Part shown: positions 24,597-35,500 of the stretch, in pieces
Layout of the letters: each line of letters opens with the position of its first letter
How positions within the stretch are numbered: the first letter of the stretch is position 1
NCBI RefSeq assembly: GCF_014529535.1
Contig: NW_023503493.1
Span: forward strand, 4,930,001 to 4,994,000
Reading direction: 5' to 3'
DNA from: Bradysia coprophila
Lineage: Eukaryota > Arthropoda > Insecta > Diptera > Sciaridae
Length of the DNA: 64,000 nt
Made by a program: the position numbers and the translations under genes
The notes under the pieces: model-generated
Databases searched by the model: none
Seen by the model: only the letters and a program-made list of their open reading frames with translations
Told to the model about the DNA's origin: nothing

Positions 24597-25108
24597 ATTC
24601 TGTCGGGTAATAAAATTGATGGATAATCACAAGACACCTTTTCGGGGGCAACACCACCAACACCACAAACACTTTTTTTTTTAAACACAACTCAACTCAA
24701 AATTTTCATCATTTTATTAATCGCGACACTGCATTTTGGTGTTAGACTTTCTATCTGGCTGCGAACACAAACTTCAAAAATATAAATTAAAATTAGCGTA
24801 AACCCTGAATACAATATAAATATGGTCAAGGGGATACTTTCACCGTATTTTGTATTATTGTTATCGTTCACTAATTTCACTGACTTTTGCACTTACATAT
24901 CCGCGATCCGTAATTGATCGAAATATCGCCGAAATATTGACACTTTTGCGGGTTGTATTTTCTTTGGAAACCTACCAGTTATTCATTAAAAATGATTGCG
25001 AGTAACATACACGCTAATACAAAAAAAAAGTCCACGCCATTTTGAAATATTGTTCGGTAACAGTGTTGCCAGACAATGATTGGCATTCGAGTGTGAACGG
25101 TGTGTGTA
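24597..25108 (-). promoter_or_regulatory. Putative promoter/5' UTR region of the orphan-exon gene
   Basis: Lies directly upstream of the 24.55 kb start codon on the minus strand. Placement only: no core promoter motif was certain. Confidence 0.25.
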
Positions 25109-25170
25109 CAGTAGGGAGATTGCATTGAAGACTATAATACAGTAGGGAGATTGCATTGAAGACTATAATA
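25109..25170 (+). repeat. Perfect 31-bp tandem duplication
   Basis: A 31-base unit starting CAGTAGGGAGATTGCATTGA occurs twice without interruption, a very recent duplication. Confidence 0.9.
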
Positions 25171-25691
25171 CAGAAACAGTGAGGGTAATCAATGAATATA
25201 AACCACCCAGGTCAAATGTCACCTTCTCGGAGGACATAACGATTTTAAAAACGGATTCTAACGCAACGTTCAAAATAAATAGACAAATTTTGAAGAATCG
25301 GCCATATCTGGTTTGTACATTCATTGAGGGTAACTAGTACGATACCAAGCTTAGGTTTACTTTATGAGACGCACTGTATTTGACACACTAGTGCCATAAA
25401 ACTTTTTCTTAAATTTAGTAAATCCCTCAAGTACATAAGCATGGAGCTCGATTTCTTGATTTACTTCTTTATTAAAAATTGGAGTATTTAGAAGAGTATA
25501 CGCAAATATTATGTTGTATTGCACCAGGGCCAACTATGTTCTGCAGTAACATGTGTAAGGATTATAAAGTCCGATAACTATAGTTTGACGTTTCTCATGA
25601 CATTGAATAAGCAGTGCCTCTTCTACTAGTGCCTCTCAAATGTACGTGCTTCTCAAATTTACCGAGTTATTCATGTTGATTAACTTTGACG

Positions 25692-26090
25692 TAGACACGC
25701 CCCTCCTCAACAATTTTTTTTTTTCGAAATGCACCCAAAAACTTAGAACGCACATCGATTCAGGGGCCTATTGGGAGCTCAGAACAGCATTCAGTAAAAT
25801 CGGACCAGTTCCTTCCCCATACAAAATTTTTCATTTCATGAAATTTCATACACCTCTCTGAACCGGTTTTGTCACAAAAGTTCATTGAGTGGACATATTT
25901 TGATCGAAGCTAATTTTTACCTTATAGTGAGAGATCAAACCTTTCTAACGATACCCCACTCAATGTATTTCATTAGAGAAAAATCACTGTGTTCACTTGA
26001 AAATTGTCGTGAAGTCGCCAGTTGCGTTCTCAGTTTTTGGGTGCATTTCGGAAAAACTTCTTTTTTGTTGAGGAGGGGCGTGTAGAAATA
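25692..26090. mobile_element. Foldback element of about 400 bp
   Basis: ACACGCCCCTCCTCAACAA near 25697 and TTGTTGAGGAGGGGCGTGT near 26068-26086 are inverted copies. The match continues inward (GAAATGCACCCAAAAACT against AGTTTTTGGGTGCATTTC, then GAACGCA against TGCGTTC). There is no coding capacity. The target duplication is uncertain, perhaps TAG. Confidence 0.75.
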
Positions 26091-27061
26091 GTGCAATCTG
26101 CTCTGCGGCAGACAACGTGAAATTGAACGCCAGAGAATAACACTGATCGGTGAAAATTCAGTAGTATTCAGAACTATTTGTTCTCGTATTTTTCGTTACA
26201 CAAGGGAGTCGCCACAGGTCAGCAGTACAGTAGTTGGATTTGAGTTTTTATTTCATGCTGACAGACGTACAGTGTCGCATACTACTGAAAGCCTGTGCTT
26301 CCATCTACGTAACGTGGCACATCACAATATTTGATAATAATAGGCAGTGTTTCATACTAAGAAACTACTAAAGTGATGACTATCATTGCCATCGTCGTTG
26401 CCGTTCAGAAGAAGTGAATTTTTTGTGTGCGTAAAATCATCAGAGTCGTGTAATGCCAATCGCGTCATGAAAAAGGCGGTTTGTATTTCATCATTTCCAT
26501 AGACACTGTCTAATAGACAGTATTAATGGATAGTTTGCAAAATATTTCCTTTCGTCGGGGTTGAGTTCTCTCAAAATAAGCAAATTACCTTTTCTTAAAT
26601 GTTTGATGTTGCTCTCAAACATTGTTCAATTAGAGAAAAAACAGGTATCCGACTTTCTGGTGAATTCATTTTGGTAATGTTGATATAGCCAGAGTGAGAG
26701 TCCGGTTTTCATGTAACTGTTGATGAGGCTATGTCTCTATGGATGGAAGTTGACAGTAATTTGACAATTTGCATGGCCTTAGAACAGACCTATTTTACTC
26801 TTTACAGTCTGCATACAAATACAGCCTTTTGAAAAATGTATACCGACTTTTCATATCTTTCCCCTCCACTACAAAATGCCATGACTGTCACCACTGATTT
26901 TGTTGACAGTTCACCAAGTTCATCACATGAATCATTCACAATAAAAACGAGAGTGGAAGATTGCGATTTTTTTTGTTTACATCGAATCGGGCGCAATAAT
27001 AACAAGATTAACTCGATCGAACCTCGTCAGAAGTGAACAATTTATACTGTTTGATGATAAA
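26091..27061. other. Intergenic region upstream of Rev7
   Basis: AT-rich; no separate gene supported. The last few hundred bases should contain the Rev7 promoter and 5' UTR. Confidence 0.35.
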
Positions 27062-27776
27062 ATGTCACAGCCACTAGGTAATCGCCATACTCTTCGATTT
27101 CATCGCATGACCGACATCCAATCGGACTTTGTGTGTATTCTCTACAGATTGGACAATTCCCAAAGAGGATTTCTTCCTCGAAATGCTGGAAGTTCTGATC
27201 AATTCGATCATCTACGTCCGAAATGTGTATCCCGAATCGATATTCAAGCGACAGAAAATGTACAACACAACCTGCTACATATGCATCTACCCACCACTAC
27301 GCGAATACATACAAAACGTTCTCAAAACGGCCATCACATTGAAGCGCCAGGACGAACTGTACAAAGTCGATTTGGTGTTCGAGAAGGACGAAACGACACT
27401 GGAAATGTTTTCGTTCGGATTTGAGTCGGCACCCGGCCAGAAGCAGCTGTTCGACGACGACGATCAGTATTTGATCGAAGCCGAGGTGACGATTCGAGCG
27501 ATTCTGTTGGGTCTGGATGAGAAATGCAAAAATTTGAGACGACTGCCAACGTCCGGAGTAAATTTCAAGATATTGTTGCACACGACACAGGTGGCGCTGG
27601 TCAAATTAACGTGCGATCCGAAAGTGAAGGCAAGGATTAGTGATGGAAGTGGTCGGTCGGGTTTAACGGGAATCATTGATTTCTATTCTAGGAATTTCCG
27701 TGGACGCAAGGGAAAGACATTATGGCCGAATCGCACACAATTCTACCAATGGCAATGGTATCGGGATTTCAGCTGA
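27062..27776 (+). CDS. rev7: Rev7/MAD2L2 HORMA-domain protein, two coding exons
   Basis: Exon 1 is 27062-27077 and encodes only MSQPL plus one base. A 70-bp intron (GT at 27078, AG at 27146-27147) follows, then exon 2 at 27148-27776. The junction codon is Asp. The product has 214 residues, the usual MAD2L2 size (~210). Conserved HORMA features include FLEMLEVLINSIIYVRNVYP, FKRQKMYN, REYIQNVL and a FKILLHTTQ strand. Rev7 links Rev3 and Rev1 in translesion polymerase zeta and, in other species, acts in shieldin and APC/C control through its closing seatbelt. The C-terminal seatbelt region (from about residue 150) is divergent, as in flies. A single unspliced reading would give a wrong N-terminus. 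It is convergent with TFIIF-alpha: the two stops are 133 bp apart. Confidence 0.9.
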
Positions 27777-27823
27777 GTGCCGAGGACTTCGTCTGATTCG
27801 TTACGTGCACCTTCTAAGACTTC

Positions 27824-27829
27824 AATAAA
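27824..27829 (+). promoter_or_regulatory. Poly(A) signal AATAAA of Rev7
   Basis: Canonical hexamer 47 bp after the Rev7 stop codon and before the convergent TFIIF-alpha stop. Confidence 0.75.
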
Positions 27830-27909
27830 ACGTTTCGTTCGTTCGTTTCTATCAAATGGGAATTTAATTCATTTCGGGAAGGTTCATGTTGACGGGCGGC
27901 CTATCGCAT

Positions 27910-29800
27910 CTATCGATTTTGTTTGATGCTCAAGTACATCTTCCCTTGGATGGTCTGTTTGACCGGATTGATTTTCTTCAAAATTGCCGTCATCGTATCG
28001 ACGAGCTTGTCGCTTGAGACGCCGGTTTTCTTGGTCTTGAATTTCGTCAACAGTTCGGTGGTTGTCATCGGTTTGCGCATGAGATAACGTCGAACCGCTT
28101 CCTCCGTAATGCCATAGTCACTGAAACAGTTAAACGGATAATTAGACAGCCGTTCAGAGTTATGTCGAATCGCCAAACGTACTCCTTGCTGTTGGAGACG
28201 CTTGTGAACGATGGCGGCAATGATGGTGGTGGATCCAATTTCGGTCGCTTGGCTGGTGTTGATGTTGGACTGTTACTGTTTTCGGATCCACCCAAATCGG
28301 TCGGCATTGAGAATTTCCGTTTGTTGTTCTCCACTGGCGAAGCTGATCGTGAATTGTTGTTTGAGCTTCCGTTCGTTTTCTTCTTCTTCACATCAACATC
28401 AGAGTCGCTGCTGTCCGAACTTAGTTCGCTGGAGGAGCCTAAAACATCGAGTGAAATTTGGAAATGAGAAAATTTCCAAATGGAACGAACGCCGGAACGC
28501 ATCGGAACACTTACCCTTCTTCTCTTCCTTTGATTTTTTCTTCAATTTCTTTCGCTTTTTGTCTTTGGCCTCCTTGGCATCTTTTGCCTCTTTAGCCTCT
28601 TTCTTCGCCATTGCTTCGTCCTCCTCTTTATCTGATTCGCCGGATTTCTTTTCATCGTCGGAGTCCTCGTCAGACGTCAGTAATTTGCGTAGCGCATCTT
28701 CTTCAGCCACGGATTTCATTTGCTTCTCCGGTTCCTGTTCACTGAAAACACACAATTTTCAATTCTAAAAATCACGAAGCAAAAATGGGTGTGAAGACCA
28801 ACGAACCTATCACTTGAATCAGAAATGTAGTCCAATTCGCGACCTTCCTCATCCCCATCATCCGATTCCTCGCCGGCACTTTCATCTAAATTTCGTTTCT
28901 TTTTCGGCTTCTCCGGCTGGCCTTTCTTCTTCTTCTTTTTCTCATCGCCACTGTCATCCTCTTCTTTCGCTTTCGGCTTGTCCTCCTCATCGGAATCCGA
29001 ATCATCATCCGATTCCATCCACTCATCCATGTCGCTGATCTTTAATTCCTTTCCCTTCTTTCCTGCTGCCTTTTTCAATTTCGCTTCTTCTGGATCCTCT
29101 GGCTCATCGTCATCACCCTTCAAACGTTTCCGTAACATGAGCGAGAAGAAATTCATGACCTTCTTTCGTCGGCCAAACTCGTGTTCGGCCTCTTCGGCCG
29201 ATAATGCCTTGTACCGTTGAATCGGTTGGAAATTGTACCATTCGTTCAGTGGATATGCTTCTATGGCTCCGTCCGGAGCATGGGCGAACACATAAAAGGC
29301 AGCATTTTCACCAACTCCGCCTTCTCTGATCCCGCGAAACTTTTTACCCGACTTTCCACCAACTTTCAATATCCATGGTTGGGCCTCCGGTTTGTATCGT
29401 TTCGCAACGATACCGTACTTTTTGCGTCGCACCTCTTCTCGCAACTCACGATTGTATTCGGATCCGGCACCGAATTTCGGTGTGTCTTCATCGAGTCCTT
29501 TGAATTCTTTGAGATTGTTTTCTCGCTCCAATTTCACCATTTTCCATTGAGCGAAATCCACATTCAGCGTTGCGTTGAATCTCATGACATGATGGTGCTT
29601 TTTGAGATTTTTCGGTACGCGAATGACGAATTCCTGTACAGAGGCAGGTGGCGCCGTTGATGAGCTCTACATAAATGGGTTCAAGTAAAAAATGGTTATT
29701 TCACCAGGCTGTAATGGTCTTAATGCAGCATGAAATTATTAAATGTCACTCGCATTTCTAACGTTTAAGTTCTTACCGGTCGAACATTCTGGTTAGACAT
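27910..29800 (-). CDS. TfIIFalpha: Transcription initiation factor IIF subunit alpha (RAP74)
   Basis: Minus-strand exons 29800-29777, 29666-28807, 28741-28515, 28438-28183 and 28120-27910. They total 1578 nt, or 525 residues, close to human RAP74 (517). All phases agree. Exon 1 gives MSNQNVRP. Residues ~18-170 are the RAP30-dimerisation triple barrel (FVIRVPKN, MRFNATLNVDFAQW, PWILKVGGKSGKKFRGIREG, FYVFAHAPDGAIEAYP). The centre is highly charged, with Lys-rich and Asp/Glu/Ser-rich runs typical of the family. Residues ~455-525 form the C-terminal winged helix (ITEEAVRRYL, TTTELLTKF, KINPVKQTIQGKMYLSIK), which in other species binds the Pol II CTD phosphatase FCP1. TFIIF escorts RNA polymerase II into the pre-initiation complex and aids elongation. 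Convergent with Rev7. Confidence 0.95.
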
Positions 29801-30087
29801 TCTGGTTCCGGATGTAAACGAGAATATTCGTCAAAAATTTTGATTATTTTTGGAAATGAATTTTTGATGACCACACAAGAAAACCGTTCCAAAACAATGT
29901 ATGCAGTCGTTTACAATCATTAGCCTTGCGGTTGACGTTCAAATGTCAGATGTTTTGTCGGTTTTATGTCAAACAAATTTAAAGACCCAGCAAGCAACCA
30001 TAGTTGAAAGTTGGTAGATTTAAATGACAACCAGTCGTATATTTCACTGGACTACAGTAATACGTTACTTACTTAGACAGTTCGTAA
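29801..30087. other. TFIIF-alpha upstream region
   Basis: Should contain the minus-strand promoter and 5' UTR of TFIIF-alpha. No motif is certain. Confidence 0.35.
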
Positions 30088-30299
30088 AGTATAGTTTCCA
30101 CTTAAAAAGAGCACTCCGTTTAGCCTCCGTCTACATGACAGTTGTAAAATAGAACAAAGGAACTGTCACGTAAACGGAGTAAAAAATTGAAATAAATTCA
30201 ATTTCCACTACGTTTGCGTGACACTTCTTTTGTTCTATTTTACAACTGTCATGTAGACGGAGGCTAAACGGAGTGCTCTTTTTAAGTGGAAACTATACT
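30088..30299. mobile_element. 212-bp MITE with near-perfect 70-bp inverted repeats and TAA duplication
   Basis: The left end, AGTATAGTTTCCACTT and onward for about 70 bases, is repeated inverted at the right end with almost no mismatch. The centre holds a second imperfect inverted repeat (GTGACAGTTCC-like). TAA flanks both sides (30085-30087 and 30300-30302). Near identity of the arms indicates a young copy. Fits a PIF/Harbinger-type MITE. Confidence 0.85.
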
Positions 30300-31404
30300 T
30301 AAGACTATGCAAAATGCATGAAACAAGCGTTTACATCAAGTTTGCATCAGGCATGAAAGATATTTGACAGATGGGTCATGCATTTTATGTCAATCATTTT
30401 GCATGGGCCTATTTTCCGAGCTTTTTTCAGACACATGCTCAAGAACTGTGGTCGATTCTGATGCTTTTCTGTTAGTGTTAGTGTTATTCCTAAGAAAATC
30501 AAATTTCCAACTTGTTTTAAGAGGTAACTGAACACTGTAAGGAATCGGAACCTTATTGGATTCAACAAGATTAAAGTTTCAGAATAGATCAAATACAAAA
30601 CGACTTTATTCAGTGGGATACGAATTAGAAGTGAACAAAATAATTTTAGGGGAACTGATTGAAAGTAGTAATTCAGTTTACTTTGTTAAGTACTGTCTCT
30701 ACGTTTAATTACTTAACGTGAACCATGGGTAAGGGAAGAGCGTCGTAGCTCTGTTTGTTTTGCCTTTGAACTGATGTCTTAGCTTTCATTTGTAGGTATA
30801 GCAGCTGACGATATTTTCAGTGATTCAAAACGTCCTGGTTAAGGACGTAACGTTTGATCTACATATGATCTTCAATTAATAAAACATGACAGTAGCTCTC
30901 GTTTTACTGTCTCTCGTGGATGTTAAAAAAAAACTGGGAAAGGAGACAATTGGTTTTGTGTTGTAACCTGTTTTCCTGTCGTTATTTGTTAGATCTCTTT
31001 AGCTGTTTGAATAGCCCGGTACTAAACTGCAATGTTAAAAATATCGTAAACTTGAATGGCTGATACTCTCTCAACAAACACAACAAACTCTCTTCAACAA
31101 AGGCCTTCGAAGTTTCAGCGGATGAAGAAAATGACCACTTCTCGTCTGAGTTGTGAAATAGTTATTTGTTAACCAGGGAGAGAAAATAGGATTTTTCATC
31201 AAGAGAGAAGGTTTGCTCAAGGTGGAATTTCCTATTTTCTCCCCGAGGAGAACACAACGTTTCTCATGCTTGCGTGCTGCGAAGATCCGCATTTTTGTCC
31301 AATTTGAACAAAATAAAATGAATAGCGCGTTTTGGTATTCAGCCACTTTAGGTGATAAAATAATCATTATCTCACCCAATATGGTTGAACCCGCCATTTT
31401 AGGA
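30300..31404. other. Repeat-bearing intergenic region
   Basis: 30305-30410 is related to the palindromic element at 31.4-31.55 kb (shared ATTTGACAG and CATTTTATGTCA). Otherwise AT-rich with no supported gene. A 132-codon minus-strand frame at 31.07-31.47 kb overlaps repeats and shows no domain. Confidence 0.4.
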
Positions 31405-31555
31405 GTGAAATTGCTTTCAAAATATGACATAAAATGTATGAGCAAAATGTCAAATATTTTTGCAAGCACAATGTTTACCTATGAGTAATGGTTGCAAAAT
31501 ATTTGACAGATAACTCGTACATTTTATGTCATATTTTGCATTGGTCGATTTTTCA
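31405..31555. mobile_element. Palindromic MITE-like element of about 150 bp
   Basis: CAAAATATGACATAAAATGTA at the left pairs with its inverted copy at the right end. The inner blocks AATGTCAAATATTT and AAATATTTGACA also pair. No coding capacity. Boundaries are approximate. Confidence 0.65.
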
Positions 31556-31584
31556 TGATATGTGTACTAGCCTTAAGGATTTTC

Positions 31585-31965
31585 TTATGCTCAAAACAAA
31601 CGAGGCATTAAAAACGTGTTTTGGTCCTAGTTTTCATTGACAGATGCAGCAGTCGCAATTTTGAATAGAAAAAGTTCTAACTTCATTTGACAGTTTCCAG
31701 GCCCGGACTGGCCATACGGTGAATTCGGGGGATTCCCGATGGGCCTTTTGGATTTTTGTATGAAAATTTTTAATTTGTGGGCCTTTTTAAATTGAGTTGC
31801 ATGGAGCCCCCGATGGGCTTTTTCGAGCCAGCCCGGTACTGACAGTTTCGAAAATTTCGTCATGAAAAATAGGACCAAAATACGTTTTCAATGCCTCGTT
31901 TGTTTTGAGCAATATAGGATCAAAACACGTTTTCAATGCCTCGTTTGTTTTGAGCATTATTTCTA
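31585..31965. mobile_element. Foldback element interrupted by a small hAT-like insertion
   Basis: Arms carrying TGCTCAAAACAAACGAGGCA and its inverse flank the segment, and both contain a TTTTGGTCCTA block. The right arm is followed by a second partial copy of the same arm (to about 31965). The 144-bp insertion at 31698-31841 sits between the arms. Confidence 0.75.
31698..31841. mobile_element. 144-bp non-autonomous hAT-like element, 8-bp duplication ACAGTTTC
   Basis: The ends are CAGGCCCGGACTGGC and, inverted, CAGTACCGGGCTGGC. CAG...CTG termini are typical of hAT elements. ACAGTTTC lies immediately outside both ends (31690-31697 and 31842-31849), the 8-bp duplication expected of hAT transposition. 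GATTCCCGATGGGCC and CCCCGATGGGC are internal inverted blocks. No ORF. Confidence 0.82.
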
Positions 31966-31969
31966 TCAT

Positions 31970-32541
31970 AAAAATTATTATTTCGAAATATATGGACCAC
32001 TAGAATTTTTTGTGGACAAGTTTCTCTTTCTCTTTAAATGAATTCATGAATTCATGATTAATTGATGATAATGCAAACTGCTTCCCAATTTCAAATTCAG
32101 AACCTTGGTTCTTATCGCTGCGCACTTTTTCTGAAACTAACACAACAACTTTGTTGGAGTTGGAGGTGCCACATGCGAAATGCAAACGGCCGCTCGCACA
32201 GTATTAAAAATCATAATAAAGATGGCCTGTCGATGGGACATTGAGTGACTCAAATTAAATTGATTTTGGTCGAATAAAGCATTTAATTAATTACATTCAT
32301 CAGTATCGAATTGCATTCAAAGTATTTTGGTATTCTCGGTGTGAATTTAGTAAAGGTGTTTCCGCTCCAAAATGATCTAAATACGTGTCCATTTACATTG
32401 TGTGCCACATTCACTTTCAATATTTTTGGTGACAACACAAAAGAATTTTTTTTTGTTTTCATTTTTTTCTCTCCGTGTAAAAAAAAAGTGTTCTTAGCAA
32501 TTGCTTAGCAATTCGAGTGATATTTTAAATTGATTATAATT
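31970..32541. other. Upstream region of tankyrase
   Basis: AT-rich sequence holding the presumed tankyrase promoter and 5' UTR; start codons at 32542 and 32545. No other gene seen. Confidence 0.4.
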
Positions 32542-35500
32542 ATGATGACCACACGTAGCAGAACATTGCTGTCGGTCAGCCTGGATCCATCGCTTACAAA
32601 TGATCCATTGCGTGAGCTGTTCGAGGCTTGTAAATCTGGTGACACTGTTAAAGTGAAGAAACTAATTACGTCACAGACGGTGAATGCCAGAGATACAGCT
32701 GGTAATCGCAAATCGACTCCGTTACATTTCGCTGCAGGTAAACACTATAGCAATATTGATATGTCCTTGAGTGCGAAGGACACATTTTGTGTGTGTGAGA
32801 GAGAAAATAATTGTTCTGGAAAGTGGGCCCACTGTTATCAGATGCATTTTTTAGTGGACTTTTTTTCTACATGCCCAGAAAGGTGTTGGACCCTGGAAGC
32901 AGGGTCTATTTTAAGAGAATTAAATTCTCAAAGATTACCACATATCATTTTGTGTCTTTTTGCCTGAAAAGGCGATACATCAAAGTTCCTTTCATTGTTT
33001 TTAACCTGAACTGATTACATTATACGAGATTTAACAGAAAATAGAATTCGGGATTCTTCGAGAATTTCAGGAATTTAATTCCCTATAATAACCCTTGCCG
33101 AGAAGCCAAAGCCATTTTTTTTAAATAAATTTTCTTCATTCCTATGTCACATAATGCGGCTAGTGTGAGCTGATGGAGAACCACAATTATTCACTTTTCA
33201 CTTGTAGATACATGAGAGGTAGATACATGAGAGGTAGATACATGGCCGGTTAAGATGTCGCTTTAAGGGTATTGCGTGTACTTTCGGGGCGAATTGGGTT
33301 TTAAATGCATCCACATTGACATATCTTCTTCTTCTTCTTCTTTTTCAGCCTGTTTCTATCCACTGCTGGATGTAGGCCTCTCCAACTTCTTTCCATTTCG
33401 TACGATTCATTGCCATTTGCTGCCAGTTTGTAACTGCAATATTCTTAATTCCGTTTGTCCATCTCTCTGGTGGTCTACCTATAGCTCGTCTTTTATATGG
33501 TTGCCAGTTCATGTACTTTTTGGTCCAACGTTCGTCTGTCCTTCTTGCAATATGTCCCGCCCAGCTCCATTTCAGAGATGCTATTCTTTCCATGACATCA
33601 ACGACCCTGGTCTGTTGTCGAATCCATAGATTCGTCATTCTGTCTCTGAGTGTTATTCCAAGCATACTCCGTTCCATGGCTCTTTGTGTCACTCTCAATT
33701 TTTGTTCGGATGCTTTCGTTAAAGTTAACGTTTCCGCTCCATAAGTGAGCACTGGAAGGACACAAGTGTCGAAAACTTTGCGTTTCAGACCTTTGTTCAT
33801 TTTGCTTTTGAAAATTAGTCTGAGTTTTCCGAACGCTGCCCATGCAAGACCAATCCTACGTCTTATTTCTGCAGTTTGGTTGTCCAGACCTAACTTCAGT
33901 TTATGTCCTAGATATACGTAGCTGTCGACTCATATGACAAATGAGCCGTTGAAAATATGGTAAACATTTGACTATTTTCACTAAATTCTAACGGTTCTTC
34001 TGCATACCCTTCCTCTACGTGCTTACGAAAGATTTGATAGAAACATATTTTCAGCTGCTGACTAACTTTTTTGAAATCAGCGTGCTCAAACCGAAATACA
34101 AAAACGATTTTCTGCTCAAAAATTGCCTCTAGTTGAACACTAGTTGTATGCATTGACTGTAAGGGACCAACACAGATAAAAATATGGACCTAGATCTAGA
34201 TCTTTTTCGGATTAACAGTACGCGACCGAATCTTTTTTAGAATTTAAATTTAATCCCCTCAGGGATTACTTGAACTTATCCCCAAATAAGGAATCCTTAT
34301 AGAAGAATTACTTTTTAATCTTTTAGGCCCTGACGTGTGACGCTTGTTTACCATGAAAATGAAAATTTCATTTTAAGAATCATATCGCCAAGACTTCAGG
34401 TGATTTAACTTTGGGAACAAGCTGTTGTCCATTTAAATGAGTGATAGCTCGTTGAATTCGCCTTTCAATTCTAGGAAACGCGTATCTTTCACTTTTTCGA
34501 AAAAAAAAAAATTTTGAGAAAAGCGTTGAAAAGTCAGAGATTACCGAAAACAGTTTTTCGTCAATAACTCAAGAAAAAATAATTTCAAATTGTTGTAATG
34601 TTGTACGAATGTCGGCCTTGGAAAGACCTACAGGTAGAGTATACGCACTGGCTGGTGCGAGTGCATCCACGAGAGTTATGACTAAAAATATAGTGAATAT
34701 TCGGAGAGTCCGCCTTCCCTGCAGCTTCGATGTTCCACGGAACTGAGTATGGGGTGTTGTAGCTGGCCTCATCCACTATCGTTCCACATTTTTTTTTTTT
34801 TATTAAGGAGATAGCTGATTAACTACTGTGAGTTAAATCGCGCACGGAGGCCTCCGTTGGGCCTATTGTGCTACTATCGATGATTTGTTACGGTTCTATG
34901 CTGATTCCTGGAATCTACCTGAACTAACGATGAAGTTCAAGACGTCCTTGGGTAGCAAATGTTTGATGGACTGGTATTTAATGGTGTAGTTGCCCAGATG
35001 CTTCATCCTGTTTAGGCAGTCACACAGAAAATGCTCAGCTGTGTCAGTATGGTGACCGCATAGGTCACAGCTCGAATCAGAACGTTTGCCTATAGTGGTG
35101 TGGTGTTTGTTGAAGCCGTAGTGTCCAGTGATCACTCCAGTGTATAATTTTAACCTCGTACGACTGACATTAATTAAGTACTTGGTGTTGATCCTGCTGA
35201 TGCGTATGCAATGTTTGGACTGTCGGCATGATCTGATATTAGCCCAGTGTTCTCTGAATTTCTTTTCTCTTAAGGAAAGTATCTGTCGTTCAGCTATCGA
35301 CGGCGGTACGCTATTTATGGGTTCCGGACCATATGTCTTGCTCAAAGCTGCCGCCTTGGCTAGCGTATCAGCTTTTTCGTTACCCTCGAAGCCCGAGTGT
35401 GCTGGAACCCATACTAGCTTCAAATTGTTTACCTGCGCTATTTGGTTCACTAGGTGCCAGCATTCTAACGACAGGGCAGAACTTTGCGTGTACGACTTAA

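Noticed and set aside
28211..28768. 185-codon Ser/Phe-rich plus-strand frame
   Set aside because: Antisense of the charged region of TFIIF-alpha; it crosses the gene's introns.
31071..31469. 132-codon minus-strand frame
   Set aside because: Overlaps a palindromic element and has no family features.
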